Positions 1 to 11,965 of a DNA stretch of 64,000 nt are shown here, in pieces. The number at the start of each line of letters is the position of its first letter. Position 1 is the stretch's first letter. The translations under genes were made by a program, and so were the position numbers. The notes under the pieces are model-generated. The model was not told the origin of the DNA, did no database searches, and saw only the letters and a list, made by a program, of their open reading frames with translations. Origin of the DNA: Galerina marginata (lineage: Eukaryota; Basidiomycota; Agaricomycetes; Agaricales; Galerinaceae); the NCBI GenBank assembly GCA_023014335.1, contig JAECYW010000002.1:1798001-1862000 (forward strand), in the 5' to 3' direction.

Positions 1-178
1 TGACCGAAGCCTCAAGGTCGAACATTCCCGCTGTAGTTTTTCTATAAAAACGCCTTAGGTTGTGCATGTTTGCGACGCTAAACCTGATTGGAAAACCCCC
101 GGAGTCAGCTAGCAACCTTTCCCTCTCCAGGAGCGGTTGCTCTCCCTCTTTTTCTCTTTTATTATTATTATTCTAGAC
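1..178. other. Left edge and 5' leader of the first gene
   Basis: No gene is supported here. The last 60 bases are pyrimidine-rich (runs of TCTCCCTC and TTTCTCTTTTATTATTATTATTC), a common feature of fungal promoters and leaders directly before a start codon. The upstream neighbour lies outside the window. Confidence 0.4.
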
Positions 179-2722
179 ATGTTCAGGTCCCCCGAACGCT
201 CTCATGATGACCACCTCCATAACCTCCTAGACCAACGCGCGGCCCACGCGGACGTCCATGCCCGGTTTTCCACCATCTCAGAGTACTCAGATACCCCCTC
301 GGTTTACAGTCGTCCTAATTTCTCCCCAATGGTCCCCGATAACCGTACCTACCGTGGCGGCTATGATTACCCTTCTTCTCTCTCTCCTTCCTACCACCAA
401 TCTAACGGCGACCATCCCCCTAGCATGCTCGACCTAGACGACGACCCCCGTGTTTCTTATGCACCTTCCGAGGGTTACGACGACGACGACGACGACGCAA
501 CCTTTGAAGGTCGAGATGATGCTGAACCTGTCACACGCATGAGTTATTTAGGCCCGAAGATGCGCTTTCATTCTCGTGCACCTTGGGAGATGGAGAACGA
601 CCCCTTGGACGAAGAGGATGAAGTGGAAAGTCCCCGCCATTTCACCTCAGGCTTCCCTTTCTCTCGTGCCAACGGTTCAAAGCCTCCCACTTCTGGTTCC
701 TCAAGTCCAAGGCCAAGCTATGGCAGTCGTCCTAGCGCCGAATCCTCCCGTTCACAGGTTCCCCCAAAGCGATCATTCGAGACTATCAATTCTCAAGTGT
801 CTTACCCACGGGGAGCTCTGTAGTGAGTCGGAGAAGAAATCTTTCTAGTTTTCTGAAGCATCAGCTAACTTTGTCTCTGTAATAGCGCTCTGGCGCAGGA
901 GAGCCTGTCGACCAGTTCTCTTTCTCGGTCTGTCGCGCCTCCAAAAGAAACACTTCGCAGCAAGTTTTCTCTTGGTCGACTTCGACCAGATGCACCGACC
1001 GTTCCTTTGCCCCCGTCTCCCAGCTATGGTCGATTTCCTACTTCTCCACAACACGCACAATCCTTTGAAATCCCTGCTCGTTCTTACGCAAACCCTCATT
1101 ACTCGACCAACAATCAATCCAATTCTCTTACAGAAACTATGCATCCCTACGCCAATCCAGATCTAGTGGTATCCTACGCCGAAGATCAGCCAATGTCCAA
1201 CTATCCAACTCCTCCCCGTAATGATTCAAATATTACGGTTACCGAATCATTTTCGACAGACTCTGCGATGAAATCCGGTGTACGACCCACTTTGACTCCA
1301 GACACATCAACGATAAAACATCGTGTTTCCTCTATTCAAGCGAAGGATATCTCCTCTCCTGTACCCGTACTCGGTCCTACACAGCGAACTGATGCACCAG
1401 CTTCGGATAGTCGCCAAGATTACATCCTTAACGGCGTGAGCAATCTCCCAGGGTGGACAGAACGGAATGTTATTCCGACATTTTCTCTGATCTCTCTCGA
1501 GGAAGCTAGGGCACAGCGCATGCGAAGCTCTACAGCCAATGTACCATCGAGGTTGTCGACCTCAAGTGGTGCATCAAACTCGTCGACACCGTTCCCGGCC
1601 GGTGAAAATGAGAACGCGCATGTCCTGCAATCGACGGACTCCTCTCCATTTGGCACCTTGACCTCGAGAGCTCGTGGCCGTTCTATCAGTGCAGGTGCCA
1701 AAGCGAAAAGTGCAATTCACACTTTTGTTGGACAGCCAAAAACAGAAAGGCGGGACTCGGAACCTGCCGCTGTTCTGGCCCAGCAATTGGGCAATGGATC
1801 GGGTGGCAAATCGCTCAAACATAAGAAGAGCGGCTTCATGCGCCTCTTCAATGCAAGTAAAGTGCAGGAGAAAGATGAACCAGAGAGAGAAAGCCCACCA
1901 CCTGTGCCGTCATTGCCAGACACTTTGTTCAACCTACCAGTGCCAAGGACACCCAAATCATCTGGTCATCGGATACCAGTACCCAGTCTTTCACCTTCAT
2001 TATTTGAGGTCGCTAGCCTTGAAAGTAGCAACACATTGCTAAGCGAGAGCAACTCCACGAAAGTAAATCTCAGCCCGCAAAGACGTACTCCGCCTTCACT
2101 CTCTATCAATACCATTCAACAGGGGATTACTTCGCGCTCTTCGACATCCGCCGTCGCCGAAAGACCTGTCCAAATGCTTATGAACACACTGGAACGACCC
2201 TGGCAAGCCGATCAACCTCAAAGTGCTCCTCCTAACATATCTGAATTCCCTGCCTTGAAACTACGCCCCGTCTCGACGTTGTTCAGTGCCCACTTTACCG
2301 ATCACATTGTAACTCCCATCTCGCGGTCGTCGACTGAGACGACCGACCTTGACACGCCAAGATCTTCGAGCCCTAATGGCTTGATGTCTCCCTTAACGCC
2401 CGGATCGTCTATTCGTACGAGTAATGACCAGCTCCTGCCGATGTCGTCAGTTTCATCCGAAGAACAATATGTTGTGAAATCCCTTCAGGAGCAGCTGGTC
2501 TCGGCCAAGAAAGCATGGCAGAGGCACATATGGGAGCTGGAAGGTCAGGTACGCGACTTGAAAACGGAATTAGAAGAAATGAAGGCCAAGCAAGGCGACG
2601 AATTTTGCGATGCCTGTGGCAGAGGAAAGAAGAAGGATGCACCTTCGAGTGCCGGTGGTGTCGTAAATCGACCCAGAGCACGCACAGGAACCTCATCTCG
2701 GTTCGGCAATGCCATGCCTTGA
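179..2722 (+). CDS. Disordered coiled-coil protein of unknown function
   Basis: Two exons, 179-822 and 886-2722, joined across a 63-bp intron (GTGAGT...AATAG), give 826 aa. The start is the first ATG (MFRSPERSHDD); the frame is open upstream to position 137 but only from a TTG. Most of the protein is Ser/Pro/Thr-rich and looks disordered, with an acidic Asp run near residue 105. The only likely folded part is C-terminal: a heptad-like helix (about residues 745-790, EEQYVVKSLQEQLVSAKKAW onward) followed by a CDACGRGKKK knuckle that could bind zinc or simply be basic. I do not recognise the family. A scaffold or cytoskeleton-associated role would fit the architecture, but that is inference. It converges on SEC39 with 361 bp between the stops. 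Confidence 0.8.
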
Positions 2723-3083
2723 GCATTTATTTCTCAGTTAAATTTTGCGACTGGACTTCGTACTACTACAACATGCCCACTCCTTCATCTGTGCTTGTTT
2801 CTCCGTGACTTATTTCGCCCAGCAGGTTTTCTTTGTGGCCCTAGTGTTTGTACAAGCCATTTATGGCCACTCCTTTCGCTTTTATTCTGTTGTACATCCT
2901 TCTGTCCTCATATTATCGTATCAATCTAGATACTTTTATTTAGGTGTATCTTTCACGCCTCTTTTATTTGTTTATTTCGCATTTTCGATTTGATATCCAT
3001 TTATCCTTACTCCCATTCGATTTGTGTCATAATACCTCGATTATAGCCTCCCAGTGAATAATACAAAAACCATATTCGGCATA
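2723..3083. other. Convergent 3' intergenic region
   Basis: This T-rich spacer between two convergent stop codons probably holds the overlapping 3' UTRs. The short open frames in it have no recognisable domain. I see no RNA gene or repeat. Confidence 0.5.
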
Positions 3084-6000
3084 CTAAAGCTCCCCGTCTG
3101 CGCCAATCAGCCACCCAATTCCCTTTGAAAGCACTCTGGAAGCCTGACTTGAAACATCTTCACCATCTGTTCTACGAGAACCTTCACTTCTTAATGATGC
3201 TACTTCATCAGCGTCAGAATGCTGTGATCGACCGCGATGTCCAACAGCAAATGGGAAGTTTGCAGTTACAGACTTGAAAGTCCTGCTGGCAAGAGCGGCG
3301 GCGTCTGGCGTACTTAGCAAAGGTGGCGAGGGCATGTGGAAGTCTTGCAATCGTGCTCGTAAAGAAGATGCCACATTGCTCGGCATGGTGCCCAGCTGCC
3401 GTGAGACTGTGTTTGTCGTTTCTCCGTGTAGTCTCTGCTGAAGTTTTTGTTGGCGTGAATTTATATCCTCACTTTCCAATTTTCGCCATGCCGTCAAGAC
3501 GTCATGGATTTTGTCAGCTGGGCAAAACTCGAGAGCGTGGCCCAACAGTGTCATTTTCTTGGGTAGGTCTGCGAATTCTTGCTGGCGGCCAAGCTGGAAA
3601 CAGGCGATCCAACACACCTCTGAAGCCTCTCGGATTCTTTCTTCGTTGATGCCCGCTTTCCGGATCGCGGTCACGGTTTGCACCATACGTTCGCTGTTTT
3701 CATAAGCACGCGTAAAAGTCTTCCGCTTGTAGAGCAGTGTCTGCTATCATAGCCAAAATCTTCACCTCCGCGACGGCATCATTTCTGTAGCCTAATTTAT
3801 CGGAGAGGTCCAGTATGACTTGTGTATGCTTATATGTGTCGTTGTTGCTTGAAATTACACGAGAGACAAGAGATAGCCTATCTTTCGTGAGACGGATCTC
3901 GATGGGAGACAATGTGAATCCTGGCTTGGACGGAACATTAAAAGAGCATATACGTGATGTAGCTTCGATAAACTCCTTCTCCATGACGATATTGTTGGAG
4001 GATGGTGGAACGTCCAAGCTAATATCATCGTCATTAAATCACTGGTCGGATAGAAAACAGGCTCATACCAATCGTATGCAAGCTTCATGTCGCCGAACTT
4101 ATAATTTCCAGAACTAGCATTGTCGTAAAATTCGCGCGAACATGCAAGGCATACAGATTCAACAACATCTGGGCTGAGATCTATCTTTGGCCGTGGACCA
4201 TAGACCATACTTTTAGCAACAGCGAAATCTACACAACAATGTTAAACTCAGTTTCTTTGCGTAAAGGGCATCGTAAAACAATACTTACTGCCTGTGCTGA
4301 GGAGTCCGGTAAGAAAGATGCCGTCGATTTCTTCTCTTGACAGCAAGCAGAAGGCGCCCCGCGCTGCTGGATCTCCATTCCCTGTCAGTTTCCGCATATC
4401 CTCCAGTAACCATTCCCAATCTTCGATTCCATTGAGTTTGTCGTCTTGTCCACCGGCACGTCGAGCCATTCTGTTGGCCCACGCACGTTGTTCTTTGGGT
4501 TCTCCACTACTTTGAAGAAACCAGCGGAGTGGAGCAGGTACACTCCATCGAGATAGAATTTCACCAGATTCAAGATGGACATCAAGGATATCAAGAGCTC
4601 GCGATAATGAGGCCAAGGGTAAAGCCTGGAAGAAGAGGAGTAAATCCTGCGCAGTGCATCGAGGTTGATTTGTACTCGGGGTTACGAAGGCACCCAACGA
4701 TGTTATGGTGGTGTCGGCAGCTTCCTCGTCGCCATCTTCATCTTTGGGGACGTCCCAGACGGGAAGACATTCAAATATGCTGCTCATTGTGGGCCAATCA
4801 GTGAGACTGTCACTCCCATAGAGGCAGGCAAGAGCAACCCGGACCATATCTTCATCGTTCTTGATTATCCGTTGAGAGGATGGGAGTGTAGGCTTGGAAG
4901 CGTCGAAGATGGCCGCTGCAGATTCAAGAGATGATGCCAAAATGTATTCGTAAAGGATACGCGTAGGAAGCGATAAATCTGGCGTTCCCGCGCGTTCTGC
5001 CCTTGCCTCCAAAACGAAGAGATATGGCATGACCAGATGAGAGATATCGCGGGCTATGAACTGTGAAGACGAATGGGCAACATACGCACGAACTACGGCT
5101 ATTGGGTCCATCGAATACCAGCGATCCAAAGTCCAGTCATCCTCGATGTTCTTGCCCTGGGCCGCGTCATAGACAAGTCGCGAGAGGAGACTCAATTCCT
5201 CTCCCAATTCGTCGAGGAAAGGTATACCTTGCGAAGCACCATCCTGAACTAGGGCCAGGGCTAAGTCGATCATGCCTGTAGAAGAAACGACAAGGTTGAC
5301 ACGATTTTTGTACCACGAGGAAACCGCTTCTGCCGTCAGACGGTCTGCAAAGCATGTACAGTCAATTCTTTTGTCTGAATCTGTAATTGTGGGGAATTGG
5401 GAAAGGGAACTCTTAATTGCCTCTTGGGTATTCGCCAATTCCGAGAAATCAGGTTCACTTCTCCAAGGTTCCATTGAAGGGATTGCTTCTCTGTTTGAAG
5501 AAAGGTCGAACGCTGGGAAAAGACCCCTACACAATGAAGGGTGTATGTGTTCAGGGATGCATTCTTGAACTTTGAAGCGGCGTGGCCAAAGCTCCATACT
5601 GTGCTTCTGGAAGAGAATGCGGACTGCGTCAAGTGCTTCTAGGGAGGCTAGTTCGCAAGCTGACCAAAGCAAGTCATTTTGCAGAAACTCCGAAAGTGAG
5701 ATTGGTGGTGGTTCGGTGGAGTTGACTTGAGGTGTTGGTTTGGAGGATGAGGTTGTTTCGCCATCGGCCCAAGGGTCGTCTTCCCATTCCTCAATAACGT
5801 CATCCATCTCTATTGCATTCCTCCCAGGAAACTTCTCTTCTATCTCGGTATACGTGTTGAGCCTGTCAAGGCGGCGGAGAAGGACAGACCGTGAATAGCA
5901 AAGCAATGCATCGGTAGGTGCATTTTGAAAGTGAGAAATTAACGCATGGAGGCTGTCCTGGGATGGAGATGCAAGGGCAATTATGTCGTTGCACCGCATG

Positions 6001-6194
6001 ACGGCGCCGTCTGTCCTTGATACTCCAAGAGTGAGCAGAGCATGTTGAGTCGCAGTATCGTCGAGAACACGGTCGACGCAGGCAGAAACAACCCAGAGGT
6101 CGTCGTGTACCTGGGAAAGCACCTGCTGGACGTCGTCGACGGTGAGCTGGCTATTGTGGAGAGCGGACCATGCGGTAGTAGGCGGGAGAGCCAT
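3084..6194 (-). CDS. SEC39: Sec39-domain protein of the Dsl1 tethering complex (one-base frameshift in this sequence)
   Basis: Three minus-strand exons: 6194-4289, 4228-4069 and 4018-3084, with 60-bp and 50-bp introns. The first ATG is used; the frame is open 18 bases further up only from a GTG. The helical repeat protein and the stretch KEFIEATSRICSF fit the Sec39/NBAS family, which forms the stalk of the Dsl1 complex and tethers COPI vesicles returning from Golgi to ER. In the last exon the frame breaks at the AAAA run 3714-3717 (TTTT in sense). Skipping one base turns a stop two codons later into TRAYENSERM and keeps the frame open to 3084; the total is then exactly 1000 codons (999 aa). 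It shares a 130-bp divergent promoter with the RING gene. Family assignment is from motif memory. Confidence 0.8.
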
Positions 6195-6324
6195 GGCTAA
6201 TGGTAGTGCCACCCCGTGACTTCTAGCATATTCTAGTTATCACAGCCATAAACAAGTACAAGAATGGCGAATCCCGGGCAAGTCACCCTCCCGAACGTTA
6301 TACCACGACCACCATCGTCAAAGG
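6195..6324. promoter_or_regulatory. Divergent promoter SEC39 / RING gene
   Basis: Only 130 bp separate the two start codons, so both genes must share this interval for promoter and leaders. No clear TATA box is visible. Confidence 0.5.
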
Positions 6325-9300
6325 ATGGACCCCAATAGTCTTCCCAATGTAATATCCAGTGTTGCTGGCGTCGTCGACGCTCAGAACAACGCCGAGAATG
6401 ATAATAGCGTCGTACGAGATAATACCCATATCCCGGCCATGGAGTCCTTTGTCTCTCAAACTCCCTCCGACTCACAGGCGCAGGCGCAGCCACAGGGACA
6501 GAACGACATCCATATGCATGGTGGCGACGATGACGACGACGACGATATGCCTGCACTTCTAGAGGTCTCCGATTCATCAGACTCGGAAGCGGACTCAGAC
6601 TCCGACAGGGATGCTCACGAAGTAGAAATGCAAACAGTCGATTCAAACGACGAAGAAGATCGTGTCCCGGACTTGATAAATGTCAATATTCCCAACGCTG
6701 CCCCTGGCCTATCTTCTACCTCTATACCTTTGTACGCTGGCATCTACGAATCAACCAGACGTCCAAATAGCAACAGGCGCGCACGAGTAGACGATGACGA
6801 GGACGAGGAGCGTGACCGTAGACACCCGTCCCAGCGTGTAAGCAATGCCAACAATAACGCCGCTTTTGCGACACCCTCTTTTCCCCAAGCATTCGCTTAT
6901 TTACCTCAGAACCAGCCTCAAGCCCAACCCAACGGTGCATCCGTCCCAGCAGGACAGACACAAAGGCAAACTCCCCACGTTCACCACCACATATTCCATG
7001 CCACTCTCAACCTCCCCCGCCGAAATAGCGAGCCCAATAATCATCCATTCCGTTTCTTCCAGCATATGATGCCCAACAATAATGACGGCCCTCCCGCGAC
7101 TCAGAACAACAACAATCCCAATACGACCCACAACGACAATAACAATGCGACTACTGGGGCGCCTCAAACATCACAGCAGCAGCAGAATGGAAGCAATAAC
7201 GGTCTACCACCTCAACTGTTTGAAGGAGTGGCAGTCTCTTTTGAGATAGGACCGGGTTTCCGAGTTCCCTCTGGGCTGAATGGACCATCTCAACCAGCAC
7301 AAGCGGGAGAGCAAGCCCAAGAAAATGGCCAACCCTCGCCATCCAATCAACTTCCGAGGCCTGGTACATTTGCTGACCTCATGGCCCGGTTTGGCATTCT
7401 TGGCCAAACGGTGAACGCGGGTGGTGATCTTAACGGTGGTGTCCCCATCAACATTAACTTTGGAAATTTGGGCTTAGGACTGGGCATGCAACAAGAAAAA
7501 GAGGATCCAGAGAGAGCGAGGAATCTCATTGACGGCTTAGAGGAGGTACCTGTCGGTTTGGTTCGCAGGTTGGAGAGAGTCGGTGGAACTGGAGGAGGAA
7601 TGGGCGAAGACATCACCAACGGCGGGGATGCTGGCTGTGCTATTTGCTGGGATAAACTCTTGGACGGAGATGGCGATGGCTTTGGGAAAGAGGTCAAGGC
7701 ACCGAGCGACCAAGATGATACTCAGGATATTGCTTTCGCTTCATTGGAATCCCAGACCAAGCAGCCGAAGATCGTCTCTCTTCCGTGCGCTCATGTCTTC
7801 CACGCTGATTGTCTTATCCCGTGGTTCTCAAGGCCGAGACACACGACATGCCCAACCTGCAGATTTAATATCGATCCTGAGAACCTCACATTCGTGTCTG
7901 CACGTAGGCGTCAACAAGAGCGAGAGCAGGCCGAGGCAGCCCGCCGTGCTGAAGACGGCGTCACCTCCGAGGAAGCACAACCATCTGCTCCAGGAGAACC
8001 TACTCCCAACGCCAACCCTAATGTCACAACCAACAACCCCGATGCACCTCCTTTCACCTCATTTCTTGATTTTCTTTCTGTCCCTGAAGCTGAGATGCAA
8101 GAAAACCAGTTCCATGAATTGTTGGATCGAATGACTGCCAGACCGACCCGTCCAGCAGGACCGGCTGGGGTAACTCCTCCAGCTGAACCAGCTCCTGGTG
8201 CAGCAACTGTTCCTGTGACACCTCCCCTTTCAACGACAATTCAGACACCACAAGGTCCTGTCAACGTCATACAGGTGCCAATTCCTCTTATGATTCCTGT
8301 TCAAGTCCCTGCCGGTCCTGCTGCCCCAGGCGGTGTCGTAGTTAACCAATTTGGTATGCAACGACCCATCTTATCATGGCCATCAAACGGAAGTACTAAC
8401 CGTCGATTTATCTTAGCACCTCCACTGGCTGCTAATTCCCCAGGAAATACGTCGGCGCAACCTCAACCTCAACCTGGACCTGGAGGTGAATTTGCGCGGC
8501 TCCTTTCCCGTATCACACGGCAAGACCCTCAGCAGCCGGCGCCATTCAACTCTCTTTTCCCGCTCTTCCGTCAATACCAAACACGCCAACAACAACCAGA
8601 ACCTGCACCCCTACCTGCTAACGCAGGCATTGCCCCTACAAGAGCAGCTGTAGAAGGTAATTACATTCGGTTTATTGGTCGTCCTTTGAGCCTCGCAGCT
8701 AATTGGTGGAATACACCCTTGCTTTTTTCGTCGGTCTCAGGTAATCTACACCCTCGTGTCTTTACGGACCCCGCCATAATTGGGCCACCCGCACCTGCTA
8801 ACGTTGACCAACCCGTCTCTGGTCATGGAAACACCACTCCAACAAATCAGCCTGCCATTGATGCTCCTTCAAACCAGCTACCACCCAATCCTCATGCTGC
8901 TGAGGTGATGAGGTTTACCTTCGATATGGTCTTCAATGGGCCGCTTCCTTCCCCTGCAGCATTCAATCTACCACCGCCAGCTACACAAATTCCAGCGGCA
9001 GAACCTCAGGATCAACAGGCCGCAGGTCCGGAACGAGAGACCACGGACGAAGACTTTATGATGATGCTTGAAGGTAATACCGGGCTTGATCAGCATCTGC
9101 CACGGATGAGGAATCTGGACGAGGTATTAGAGTTGCTGGCAGCTGACGAGCGGGAAGAACAGGCAGAACGTGACGCCAACCGTAATCATGCTGGCGGTGA
9201 TGTCAACCAAGAGGCCCAACCTCGGGCTCAGTCAGCTCAGACCACCGCTCCACCTCCTCAACGGCTCCCTCAATTTGCCACCCCTTTCATGCCAGGTGTT

Positions 9301-9969
9301 AATTTGGGCAATGGTGTACATTTTGCAAGTGGCTCTGGTCGAACGGTCAGTGAGGCGTTCTCCCAACTCTTTGCTGGAATGCGACCGCAACCGCAACCTC
9401 ATGTCCAGCATGTTTTTGATGGCCAATCCCAAACCGAGGCTCACCCAAGGCAAGAATCACCCCGGCCCAACGCCCAACATCAACACGAACCACCGTCCGC
9501 CATGGGAGCTCTTCCAATTCCTGACATGCGGATGTTCCCGAACCTCGCGGCCATTTTTGGTGGTAGCTTCCAAGAACAACAAGACCGACCGAAGAGACCT
9601 TGGACACTTCCACCTGCTCCCGGGCCTACCTTGCGTCAGCGGATTGAGCGTCGAGAGCGGGAAGCTGGGTTACGATGTTATGACGTCAGCTGTGGAATCG
9701 GCCCGTCAGACGACGACCCTTTTGGCAGTGATCTCGCATCAGCTGCGTCTGAGGTGAAGCAACTGACAATCAAGTCAAAGGAGAACCGGTGCGAGATATG
9801 CCTGCATACGTTCCATAGCGCTTGTCTTGTAAGCGCAGAGAGGGTTTCGCTCAGAGGTGCAGATGCTATTGTGGAAGATGGGCAGGTAGAGGTTTCGTGC
9901 CCTGTTTGCAGGGGTGTGGGTTGTGTCTCGACCCAAGAATGGGAAGAGGGTGTCGATGCGCTTGCGTAA
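6325..9969 (+). CDS. Large RING-H2 finger protein, probable E3 ubiquitin ligase
   Basis: A single uninterrupted exon of 1214 aa, unusual here because most neighbours are split by introns. A RING-H2 finger spans about residues 438-512: CAIC, then CAHVFHADC (the C-x-H-x2-H-x2-C core), then CPTC. Its first loop is expanded by about 35 acidic residues. A second, less regular Cys/His cluster lies at residues 1156-1195 (CEIC, HTFHSAC, CPVC). The rest is low complexity: Asn/Gln/Pro-rich stretches, an Asp run (MHGGDDDDDDD), and repeats of Gln-Pro. RING-H2 fingers recruit ubiquitin-charged E2 enzymes, so ligase activity is expected; substrate and location are unknown. No transmembrane segment is evident. 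Confidence 0.85.
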   Translation: MDPNSLPNVISSVAGVVDAQNNAENDNSVVRDNTHIPAMESFVSQTPSDSQAQAQPQGQNDIHMHGGDDDDDDDMPALLEVSDSSDSEADSDSDRDAHEVEMQTVDSNDEEDRVPDLINVNIPNAAPGLSSTSIPLYAGIYESTRRPNSNRRARVDDDEDEERDRRHPSQRVSNANNNAAFATPSFPQAFAYLPQNQPQAQPNGASVPAGQTQRQTPHVHHHIFHATLNLPRRNSEPNNHPFRFFQHMMPNNNDGPPATQNNNNPNTTHNDNNNATTGAPQTSQQQQNGSNNGLPPQLFEGVAVSFEIGPGFRVPSGLNGPSQPAQAGEQAQENGQPSPSNQLPRPGTFADLMARFGILGQTVNAGGDLNGGVPININFGNLGLGLGMQQEKEDPERARNLIDGLEEVPVGLVRRLERVGGTGGGMGEDITNGGDAGCAICWDKLLDGDGDGFGKEVKAPSDQDDTQDIAFASLESQTKQPKIVSLPCAHVFHADCLIPWFSRPRHTTCPTCRFNIDPENLTFVSARRRQQEREQAEAARRAEDGVTSEEAQPSAPGEPTPNANPNVTTNNPDAPPFTSFLDFLSVPEAEMQENQFHELLDRMTARPTRPAGPAGVTPPAEPAPGAATVPVTPPLSTTIQTPQGPVNVIQVPIPLMIPVQVPAGPAAPGGVVVNQFGMQRPILSWPSNGSTNRRFILAPPLAANSPGNTSAQPQPQPGPGGEFARLLSRITRQDPQQPAPFNSLFPLFRQYQTRQQQPEPAPLPANAGIAPTRAAVEGNYIRFIGRPLSLAANWWNTPLLFSSVSGNLHPRVFTDPAIIGPPAPANVDQPVSGHGNTTPTNQPAIDAPSNQLPPNPHAAEVMRFTFDMVFNGPLPSPAAFNLPPPATQIPAAEPQDQQAAGPERETTDEDFMMMLEGNTGLDQHLPRMRNLDEVLELLAADEREEQAERDANRNHAGGDVNQEAQPRAQSAQTTAPPPQRLPQFATPFMPGVNLGNGVHFASGSGRTVSEAFSQLFAGMRPQPQPHVQHVFDGQSQTEAHPRQESPRPNAQHQHEPPSAMGALPIPDMRMFPNLAAIFGGSFQEQQDRPKRPWTLPPAPGPTLRQRIERREREAGLRCYDVSCGIGPSDDDPFGSDLASAASEVKQLTIKSKENRCEICLHTFHSACLVSAERVSLRGADAIVEDGQVEVSCPVCRGVGCVSTQEWEEGVDALA

Positions 9970-10801
9970 AGCGCTCGTTCCCCTTTGTGCTTACATTGCA
10001 CCATGTACTATGTACTTGTGTACTCGGTATTCTTTTCTTGGCTTCAGGACCACTCCCTCTTATTGACATTGCCGCCTTCTTCCTTTCCTAACGCATTCGC
10101 ACCCATTCTTCATTTTTATTCACCGTCACGCCCCAACACATCCATATCTTGCATGCACCACATGGCCATTATGATTGTGTTTTTTTCCCAGTATCTTGTG
10201 AGTATGGCTTTATCGTTAACTGCCGAATGTCAAGTTGCTGATCCTGCCTCAGAGACCAGACCAAAACTCAATATACGCCGTCATCATGCATTCGCCTAAT
10301 TTATATTACTAGACTAGCCGGTATGACTCTGTTTTCGGTTCTCCGAGTCACCGATCAACATTTCTTGCCGCCGTCGTGTTCGCGATTCTTCAATAAGCAA
10401 TGTACAGTACTATTATCTTTTTCCGCGATGCCTTGTCTCTTCCTCGCACGACACCAGAGTTCATGTCACACCTTTTTAGAAGGATTCCTAATTGGCCGCT
10501 TATAACCATGTCTATGTAGTTGTAAATTGAAGAGCTTATTTAATAACCAACAAACAAGTCTGACTTTACAAGTGATGTAACAGGCACTTTGATATGTTGA
10601 TCTCTAGTCCTGCCTCTCTCATTGAGCCTCCCTATTTTCTGTTTTTAAGGAAGGAAGTGGGGCAGCAAGACGCGCCCAATTTTGTTCTCCCCCAAAAGTA
10701 ACCGCTCCATACCCGGAAAACAGTGTGTGTAAATCAATCTGGCCCACGCCAGTATGCCTAGCTTCCGAAAACCACAAAGAAGAATCCAATAAGTAGTAAG
10801 A
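9970..10801. other. Convergent 3' intergenic region
   Basis: 832 bp between the stop codons of the RING gene and NIP7, T-rich on the plus strand. Several short open frames occur, none with family motifs or a convincing exon chain. No repeat or RNA gene seen. Confidence 0.45.
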
Positions 10802-11609
10802 CTAAAATAATGTATCCTGAATGGAAAGGTCAAATATGAAAATGAAAGAGAGCCTAAATCGTACCTCATCTCGTAGGTATTCACCAACATCACTATTGCG
10901 TATACCGTTTATCAGCATGAAACCTCGCATTTGCAGAGCAATGTACTTACGCTTGATGAAAAACAATGATTGCTGTGGGATCCAGTTTTCGGGCATCCAC
11001 TGTTGAACGGGCGGTTACACCAAAACCCTAAAGAAAAATTAGCGCAATGAGAACCATACTGTAGTATATGCACACACGAGGGGTATATCGTTCATGCTGA
11101 AAACCACCACGCCTTGGTGTTCTGGGGTATCCTCCGTAATCCGTCCTAGATGTGCTTTTACCACATGGTTTCCGTATAAAAAAGGCATCTCTCCATTAGG
11201 CTTAATCCAAATCTATATAGGAGCGTAGATCAGTCATTGAATGAAAACTGATGAGATTATCAGACCTTGTATTTTGCATATTGAGCAACATAGTCAAGGG
11301 CAGTAATGTGCAACTTGAACTTGCCGCTTTTGCTAAATTTACCCAAGCATGTCCCAAGGCTGACCAAATTCGGTCTTGCAATAGACGTTCCAAGGCGCAT
11401 AGAGGATTCGGAGACGTAGAAAACACGGTCTTTGTGCAATCTGAAGCAGTATGGCTCGTCCTGGACGGTCAATCAAGTGGACAAGATTTTTTCCCTGCAA
11501 GAAAAAACCTCGATTCACCAGTTCTTTCAGATTGAGTTGATAGACTTACAACATAATTGGCAAGCTTGGTGAAAATTGCTTTTGATTCATCTTCTGTGAG
11601 GGGTCGCAT
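10802..11609 (-). CDS. NIP7: 60S ribosome biogenesis factor NIP7 (one-base frameshift in this sequence)
   Basis: Six exons: 11609-11550, 11494-11266, 11212-11078, 11027-10951, 10892-10865 and 10816-10802. The product reads as NIP7 almost throughout: [20 protein letters not shown] at the start, [34 protein letters not shown], then [13 protein letters not shown] at the end. NIP7 has a PUA domain and acts with other nucleolar factors in 27S pre-rRNA processing. Exon 2 carries one base too many at the GG of 11460-11461: the reading DRPGRAIL would have to be DRPDEPYC. With that base skipped the protein is 180 aa, the usual NIP7 length. Because NIP7 is essential in yeast, a true null is unlikely; see findings. 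Confidence 0.92.
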
Positions 11610-11965
11610 GATAATTTAAAGTAAGTGTGCTTGACGTCCACTTGTAGTCCACTATTTTTCTTCTTAAGAGAGTGATGTAAGCTGACGTAAGATAATTTAC
11701 TCAGTCTCGTCGCAGCCGTTGACCTCTCCCAACCTCTCCTTCCAAGTAAATGCAATGGCGTGGATTACGAATTGATTTAAATAAACTCGTACAGTAGGTG
11801 TCTCTCGTGTCTGGAAATAATACTTATTTATACAGTCCAAAGCGGTTTGCAGTGAGAGGCAGGTTCAGTTACAACTTGAACGCGATATGGTGAAACCGTG
11901 AATGTGCCAGAAGAGTCAGTCGCCGTACTATTATGCGCAAGGCATAAAACAAATAGAAGAGACAG
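11610..11965. other. Intergenic: NIP7 promoter and 3' UTR of next gene
   Basis: 356 bp between two minus-strand genes. It should contain the NIP7 promoter. The sequence TTTATACAG near 11828 is AT-rich but not a clear TATA element. Nothing else supported. Confidence 0.4.

Noticed and set aside
137..178. Extended start for the first gene
   Set aside because: Begins at TTG; the hydrophobic extension comes from a pyrimidine-rich leader.
3323..3649. Plus-strand frames antisense to SEC39, RING and other genes
   Set aside because: Mirror frames of real exons with no motif of their own.
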